Of a stretch of 64,000 bases of DNA, positions 59,094 through 64,000 are shown one piece after another. The notes under the pieces were generated by a model. It did not search any database, was not told the DNA's origin, and saw only the letters and a program-made list of their open reading frames with translations. The stretch lies in the NCBI GenBank assembly GCA_977006965.1, contig OZ345363.1, forward strand, positions 1,860,001 through 1,924,000, written 5' to 3'. Origin of the DNA: Phymatolithon calcareum. Taxonomy: Eukaryota; Rhodophyta; Florideophyceae; Hapalidiales. Made by a program: the position numbers and the translations under genes. How positions within the stretch are numbered: the stretch's first letter is position 1; each line of letters begins with the position of its first letter.

Positions 59094-60845
59094 CTACGTT
59101 GTGTACCTGGCAGCTTCAAGCGGCGTGAAAAACGGATAGCAAGACCACATCCTTTGCAAATGTAAAAGCTTGCTGTCGATGCTCATGTCGCTGCTCTCCA
59201 GCATTGTAACATCTTCTAGAAACCTGTCCAAAACTTGCGGAGGTCCTCGCAACACTCCTTTCTCGACAAGACTTTTCACTTCGAAAAAAGCTAGTGACAG
59301 TTCCCCAGCGTATCGCAATTGCTGCACAACATCCTCCGTATCCCTACCCGCCGCACTACCTGAGTCCTTCAAGGTCACCAAGCAGTCGTACACATTACCG
59401 AGCAAGAACCGCACTGTCTGTTCTGGAGACACGACAAGTTCTGTACCGCGGCTGCGCCATGCGCGTAAAACTTGCGAAGTGGCGATGGTTGCCGCCGCAA
59501 CCACAAAAATTGCCGGAACTAATGCGACAAGGGCAAGGTTCAACTCCTGTGCCTGCAGTTGCTGCTTGCTTTTCACAACTAGTTCCTCAACGTCACACTT
59601 GAGCTTCTGCACCTGAAGCAACATCGTCCGCGCCAGATTTCCAAACATCAAGTTGTTAAACGGCCGCCGCACCTGCTCCGCATAGTACTGCATCACGAAT
59701 CCCATCTCGCCTCGATCGGCGGCATCCTGTGCTTGCGGCAGGTGTCGCAAATTGTCCTCTGTGTACTCCACGAGCATTTTGGTGAGTGCAAGCTTCGTTT
59801 GTGCGACGCTCTCCATGCTTGCAGCGGTGACAGAATCGCGAAAAATCTGACGGTACACGCCACACGCAGGTGCAATGACGTTATTTTTGGCAAAGTTACG
59901 AACATTTGCAATCCCGCGAGAAATAGCATCTTCCAACTCACCAGACCCACCGGCGAGTCGGGATCGCGTCATCAGCACGCGCGTTGCCGCAGAGCCTGCC
60001 ACAAGCAGCTCGGTATAAAACAACGACGGTCTCTGCACAGTCCAATAATTCCCTCGCTCCCCAGTTGCATGCGCAACCGCTTTTGCAATACCGCGCACAT
60101 CTGCCAATTCCTGCCGTAAAATCTGGAGCGTGAGTCGCACGTCCTTGGGGGGTATACCTCCGCGGTGCACACGACCGCTTTGGCTCCAAAATTGTTCGAG
60201 TTGTTGTGCAGCATGCATTTCCGCCGGAACAGGTCCCCGTCCAACGTTGACTGCGGCAGCAATCATATCGCCAACATGCGTCGCAAGACTCTCTGTTGAT
60301 CTACTCTGCTTCAATGCAACCAGAAATGCCGAAACTTGTCTACTTGCGCCTACAATTGCGCGCGCAAGTCCATCCCCAGGCCCGCGGATGAGCGCGACGC
60401 GTACGTCAGCCACTCGCCCGCCGTGTAACCCGACAAACGCAAGCAGAGCTGCCGCGGCTGATTCAAGTGCATCAGCGGCGAGAAATTCGCGTTCCGCATC
60501 GCCGCATTCAGGAAATCGAGTCCACACACCGCCAGGTCTTGTTCTTCGCAACTGCGCACGCCCTTCGTCTCGTCGACGCCGCGCTTCCGCATAGATGTGC
60601 GAAACAGCACCCAGCACTTCGGCGCAGAGATGCTTACTGACTGCGAGTCGAAGATGCGCTAGACATGCATTGTCGGCTTCGATTTCATCGCCACGCAGAG
60701 CGACCACGCTTTCCAACTGCTCAGCACTATGGGCGTGCATAAGCGCAAATTGGGTGGATGCGCGTTCACCAGAACCCGCGAACGAGGGTGTTGCGGTTGA
60801 GATCGCTGCTGTCAGTGCATCGATGAGGATTCCCCATAGCCCCAT
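59094..60845 (-). CDS. NCA2: NCA2-family mitochondrial membrane protein
   Basis: 583 codons, single exon, ATG 60845. The family signature lies at residues 401-456: FGNLARTMLLQVQKLKCDVE, the basic helix VKSKQQLQAQELNLALVALV, and the hydrophobic segment PAIFVVAAATIA. In yeast Nca2 and plant homologues this L.iQ.QklK.d.e......l...eln.al.a.vPa pattern is the hallmark. The N-terminal half is Ala-rich and helical. Yeast NCA2 was found as a factor affecting expression of mitochondrial ATP synthase subunits 6 and 8 and is a mitochondrial membrane protein. It is head to head with the Abitram-like gene, with 223 bp between start codons. Confidence 0.8.
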   Translation of the reverse strand: MGLWGILIDALTAAISTATPSFAGSGERASTQFALMHAHSAEQLESVVALRGDEIEADNACLAHLRLAVSKHLCAEVLGAVSHIYAEARRRRDEGRAQLRRTRPGGVWTRFPECGDAEREFLAADALESAAAALLAFVGLHGGRVADVRVALIRGPGDGLARAIVGASRQVSAFLVALKQSRSTESLATHVGDMIAAAVNVGRGPVPAEMHAAQQLEQFWSQSGRVHRGGIPPKDVRLTLQILRQELADVRGIAKAVAHATGERGNYWTVQRPSLFYTELLVAGSAATRVLMTRSRLAGGSGELEDAISRGIANVRNFAKNNVIAPACGVYRQIFRDSVTAASMESVAQTKLALTKMLVEYTEDNLRHLPQAQDAADRGEMGFVMQYYAEQVRRPFNNLMFGNLARTMLLQVQKLKCDVEELVVKSKQQLQAQELNLALVALVPAIFVVAAATIATSQVLRAWRSRGTELVVSPEQTVRFLLGNVYDCLVTLKDSGSAAGRDTEDVVQQLRYAGELSLAFFEVKSLVEKGVLRGPPQVLDRFLEDVTMLESSDMSIDSKLLHLQRMWSCYPFFTPLEAARYTT

Positions 60846-61068
60846 GTGTGGCTTTGGCGACGGGCGCCCCGCGCCGCCTCCTCCAAACAGGGAACTCCAG
60901 GGCTCGATCTAGGCTTACGGATTGTAGGTGGAAAATAGTCCAATACGCGGTTATTACAGTATGACGCCTCGAAATGGCACTGAATTCGCACAATTTGTTT
61001 TGTACCATAGCGATGCTGTAGACAGTCTGCAGTATCCATTGAATGTTTTGAGCTCGCTCTCACCTAAA
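60846..61068. promoter_or_regulatory. Divergent promoter region of the NCA2-like and Abitram-like genes
   Basis: 223 bp between ATG 60845 (minus) and ATG 61069 (plus). The plus frame is open back to 60928, with an upstream in-frame ATG at 60961, so the usable spacer may be shorter. No clear TATA box. Confidence 0.5.
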
Positions 61069-61635
61069 ATGTCTGCTCCGCCGCGCACAACCATTGAGCG
61101 TTACTTCAGCCTCCACTACGGGCTCGGTCAGGCACCGCTGACATCCGGCTGTACGTCCTTGCCCAGCGCAAATTCCGTTGACACCTGCGTGGCGCGTCAT
61201 CACAACGGGCTATGCGTAGTGTGCATATCTCCGCAACATCCTGTCGTGACCTGCGGATTGCAAATACGATCCGTGGAGTACCGCACTGCGCTGCGGGCGG
61301 TGCGCGGCAAGCGTAAGCGAGGCGGTACGTTCGTGGAGGCGCGGACACGGCTTTGTACGATCGTGTGCGACAACGGATTGTCGTTCAACGTCCAGTGCTC
61401 TGTGCGCGGTGTGCTAGTCGAGTACAATGATGTCCTACACGAAAATCCTGGCTTGGTGGTACAGGAACCTCTCACACGTGGATATCTCGCTGTTGTTTTG
61501 CCCCCTACTGCGGAGATTGGCAGCGCTACTGATACACTTTGCGCCGCGGATGAGTACGCACAGCGCATCGAGAAAAACCAAGTGGTTATTGGCGACTGTA
61601 TGGAAATTGCACCGAGCGGGAGCGGCAATGGCTAG
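61069..61635 (+). CDS. Abitram (FAM206A/Simiate) family protein
   Basis: 188 codons from ATG 61069; an in-frame ATG at 60961 would add 36 residues. Landmarks of the family: SVDTCVARHHNGLCVVCISP near the N-terminus, the basic turn GKRKRGGTFVEARTRLCTIV, FNVQCSVRGVLVEYNDVLHE, NPGLVVQEPLTRGYLAVVLP and the acidic end. The fold resembles the H-protein of the glycine cleavage system. Animal Abitram was described as an actin-binding transcription modulator; its role in algae is unknown. It converges with DXR, with about 160 bp between stops. Confidence 0.8.
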   Translation: MSAPPRTTIERYFSLHYGLGQAPLTSGCTSLPSANSVDTCVARHHNGLCVVCISPQHPVVTCGLQIRSVEYRTALRAVRGKRKRGGTFVEARTRLCTIVCDNGLSFNVQCSVRGVLVEYNDVLHENPGLVVQEPLTRGYLAVVLPPTAEIGSATDTLCAADEYAQRIEKNQVVIGDCMEIAPSGSGNG

Positions 61636-61793
61636 AATTTTGCACCATCAGGTGGACTGGTGTGGACGGCAGGGACCTGGGAATTTTATTGTACTGCGAC
61701 TGGCCGGAAGCAGAAACGAGAGTTGCTCTGCGCATGGGCAAATTTGTGAAAGGGCGTAAAAAGCTAATAGGCGGGTGAAGATTGACAGCGGAC

Positions 61794-63460
61794 CTATGCG
61801 ACCGCCATTCCGGCAAGTTTTCCCGAATTGACAAACTCTCTCGCTTTCGTTCTAGTAAGTGCATCAAAGTGCACGATATCGTCAAGTGTCGGCTGCTGCA
61901 TGAAGTCCGCCTTGTGCAAATCCATCATAGCCTCGTTGAGTCGCGGAATATCCAAGAAGTGAATTTTTTCCTCTCGAAACATCTCAACTGCCGCCTCGTT
62001 TGCCGCGTTGAGAACGCACGTCATAGTACCGGCTTTCCTTCCAGCGGCATAGGCAAGCGCCATGTTTGGATACTTCGCGAAATCGATTTTCTCGAACGTC
62101 AGGTCGCCTGCCGCTGTGATATCGAACGGCTTTAGTCCGACGCTCACGCGGTGCGGCCAAGTAATAGAGTACAGCAAAGGCAAGCGCATGTCGGGCCAGC
62201 CGAGTTGGGCCAGCACGCTGGAGTCTTCGAACTCGACCATCGAGTGGATTATTGACTGCCTGTGGATCACTGCTTCGATATTGTCATAGTCTACGCCGAA
62301 GAGGTAATGTGCTTCGATCACCTCCGCGGCTTTGGTCATGGAACGAAGCAGTAGAGAATATCAGTGTTCAGTCAGTGGCGATTTGAGGAATAGGACTTCA
62401 TGATGGAGGTGCGGACCCACCTTTGTTATATAAACTCGCTACACGCAGCGTGAATAAACCGCGTTATCAATGGGCTGTCAGTAAGCGGAGAGATGCGGTA
62501 CTTCTTTCTCAACAATACAGTCTCACGTACCAGAATCAATAGTGACTGCGCATCACCGGGCACCCGAAACAGCACAGTCAAAAAACAACGTCAGCAAATG
62601 AACAGAACATTCTTCCCATCTTTCGAGAAAATTTTTCTTCACCTACTCTTAGCGCCCATGGTCCAATTCGGATGTTTTAGCGCATCTTCAAGACGCACGT
62701 TCTTCAAGTCCTCCGCTTTCCAATCTCTAAACGCTCCTCCGCTCGCAGTCAACACGATACGCTTGAGGCTTCCAGACGGCGCGCCCTGCAGGCACTGAAA
62801 AATGGCCGAATGCTCCGAGTCTGCTGCCGTCATGCCCACGCCAAATTCCTTCACCAGCGGTACAACGACAGGTCCGCCTGCAATGAGTGTCTCCTTATTA
62901 GCCAGCGCGATATCCTTCCCCGCACGAATTGCAGCGACAGTGGGAAGCAAGCCGGCGCATCCGACGATACCAGTGACGACTGTCTCCGCATCGCAGCTCG
63001 CTGCGGCCTCAGCGACACCAGCAGCGCCAGTCAGCACAGTAGTGTCCGGCGATGCTTCCGCAAGAGCCGCCTTGAGCTCAGAGTACCGCGACGCGTCTGC
63101 GATGGCCGCGAAGCCCGGTTTGAACTCTGCGCACTGCGACACCAGTTGGGTCACGTCTGAGTTTGCTGTCAGCGCGGATACAGAGAAGCTCTCCGGAGCT
63201 GCCCGCACTATGTCCAACGTTTGCGTGCCGATCGAGCCGGTGCTTCCCAGCACTGCAACGCGCTTGTGGAAATCTTTACCGGCGCTTTTCTCAAGTCTCG
63301 AAAGCGCTTCGCGGATCGCGCTGTCTGTAGCGGCTGGCGCTGCGCCGCCTAGTGATGTTGACGCCGTGGGTAGGGTTTGCTTACGAGTAAGCTTTGCGCC
63401 CGATTGTCCGGCCCCGCGCCTACGCAGCGGTGCCGCCGCGGCAAGAAATCCGAGAACCAT
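61794..63460 (-). CDS. DXR: 1-deoxy-D-xylulose 5-phosphate reductoisomerase, with introns
   Basis: Plastid enzyme of the MEP isoprenoid pathway: NADPH-dependent conversion of DXP to MEP. Exon 1 is 62647-63460 (ATG 63460, preceded by an in-frame TAA). The first ~65 residues are Ala/Arg/Ser/Thr-rich, a likely transit peptide. NADPH site LGSTGSIG (72-78), ANKETL (187-192), metal ligands in [10 protein letters not shown] (D214, E216), LKHPNWTMG. Microexon 62527-62545 gives ITIDSGT. The last exon, to 61794, starts at or before [20 protein letters not shown] and has [15 protein letters not shown]. Intron 1 (62546-62646) has GT-AG ends; the 3' end of intron 2, near 62340, has no clear AG. The conserved Asn of LMNK reads Thr here. 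Confidence 0.85.
62527..62545 (-). other. DXR: Candidate 19-nt microexon of DXR
   Basis: Minus-strand TCACTATTGATTCTGGTAC, flanked by GCGCAG upstream and GTGAGA downstream. Joined to exon 1 (ending GCTAAGA before GTAGGT) it reads K-I-T-I-D-S-G-T, the conserved K-I-T-V-D-S-A-T of the enzyme, which is otherwise missing. Donor variants (GTACGT three bases earlier) are possible. Confidence 0.6.
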
Positions 63461-63767
63461 TGCTTTTGCGTTGCAAGAGTCTTAACCGGCGCTACCAACG
63501 GTAGCTTGATTGAGCAATAATCGATTCAGTGGAACGGGACGCAAGCTGGCAGGCGATCGATGCAGCCGCTTCTTCTCGCTCGAAATTGCTGCCACGAGAT
63601 CGGATTTTCATCTCCCAATGGAGATATTCCACGTGTACAACTGTACAATATCGATTTGCAATTATCCACACGTGTCTCACGAGCTCAACAAACTCCAGCA
63701 TCTCAGACAGTTTTATGGCACTATGGCCCTCGAGGCACTGCCTTCTGACCCAGACCATAGTAGTACC
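63461..63767. promoter_or_regulatory. Divergent promoter region of DXR and the rightmost gene
   Basis: 307 bp between ATG 63460 (minus) and ATG 63768 (plus). No TATA box or other element recognised. Confidence 0.5.
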
Positions 63768-64000
63768 ATGCCGTCGCAACGACGTCCACGCTCATGTTTC
63801 ACAGCCCCTGTGGCCCGGGCGTTTGTCACTTGCAGCGCGGACAGGGCCACTGATCCCGTTGATCGGCCAGGCAATTCTGTTGCCGTGGCGCCTGGGCAGC
63901 GCTCGCGCCTTAGCGTTGTCCGGGTGCGCGAACTTGAGGTTCGAGCTGCCGCGCGTGGAGCAGCATTGCGTGCTGTGGAGGCTTCAGAGGTTCTCGAAAC
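63768..64000 (+). CDS. N-terminal part of an unrecognised gene, probably plastid-targeted
   Basis: ATG 63768, open for 77 codons to the window end. The N-terminus is MPSQRRPRSCFTAPVARAFV then TCSADRATDPVDRPGNSVAV: rich in Arg, Ser and Ala, almost free of acidic residues for 25 positions, as in transit peptides. It continues VVRVRELEVRAAARGAALRA, a helical segment. GC-rich third positions match the neighbouring host genes. The mature domain is beyond the window, so no function can be given. Confidence 0.55.
   Translation, partial: MPSQRRPRSCFTAPVARAFVTCSADRATDPVDRPGNSVAVAPGQRSRLSVVRVRELEVRAAARGAALRAVEASEVLE

Noticed and set aside
63492-63779. 95-codon minus-strand frame at the DXR upstream region
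   Set aside because: No start context or motif; it overlaps the divergent promoter and the 5' end of the plus-strand gene.
1-64000. Bacterial or phage origin of the window
   Set aside because: LTR and non-LTR retrotransposons, spliced DXR with a transit-like N-terminus, NCA2 and Abitram are eukaryotic; no operons or Shine-Dalgarno-led gene strings.

Overview
The window looks like nuclear DNA of a photosynthetic eukaryote, most likely a red alga. Three points support this. A DXR gene (plastid MEP pathway) carries an N-terminal extension resembling a transit peptide. The few host genes are compact and mostly intronless, and they sit in one small GC-rich island. The rest is a graveyard of nested retrotransposons and DNA transposons. 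The assignment to red algae is inference; no rRNA or organelle marker is present. No tRNA, rRNA, CRISPR array or prokaryotic operon was seen.

Layout. 1-10.7 kb: a Sel1-repeat host gene split by Copia-1, a 9.4-kb block. This block is a minus-strand Ty1/copia element whose pol holds an inverted, circularly permuted second copy. The result is a 3.4-kb near-perfect inverted repeat. 11-16.8 kb: remains of LINE-type retrotransposons, including one 5'-truncated copy with a 12-bp target-site duplication (TSD). 18.8-24.9 kb: a 370-bp MITE, then Copia-2 (TSD CGTTT). 27.1-35.7 kb: a small DNA transposon with subterminal repeats, interrupted by Copia-3 (TSD CTCAT). Copia-3 carries an extra antisense gene with a papain-like Cys/His/Asp pattern between pol and its 3' LTR. 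36.5-45 kb: a five-part nest. A LINE tail is hit in its poly-T by a MULE and at a TTAA by a TTAA-type element. The TTAA element contains a chromovirus (gypsy), whose 5' LTR contains a TA-flanked MITE. 45-57 kb: AT-rich DNA with SINE and LINE-tail copies, foldback repeats, two small ORFs and one unrecognised multi-pass membrane protein gene.

57-64 kb is the host gene island. It holds a putative type II membrane glycosyltransferase, an NCA2-family mitochondrial protein divergent from an Abitram homologue, DXR with an apparent 19-nt microexon, and the start of another gene divergent from DXR. Apart from the two head-to-head pairs these genes have no evident functional link. The TE-rich part records a relative order of insertions: where one element sits inside another, the target duplications still match.
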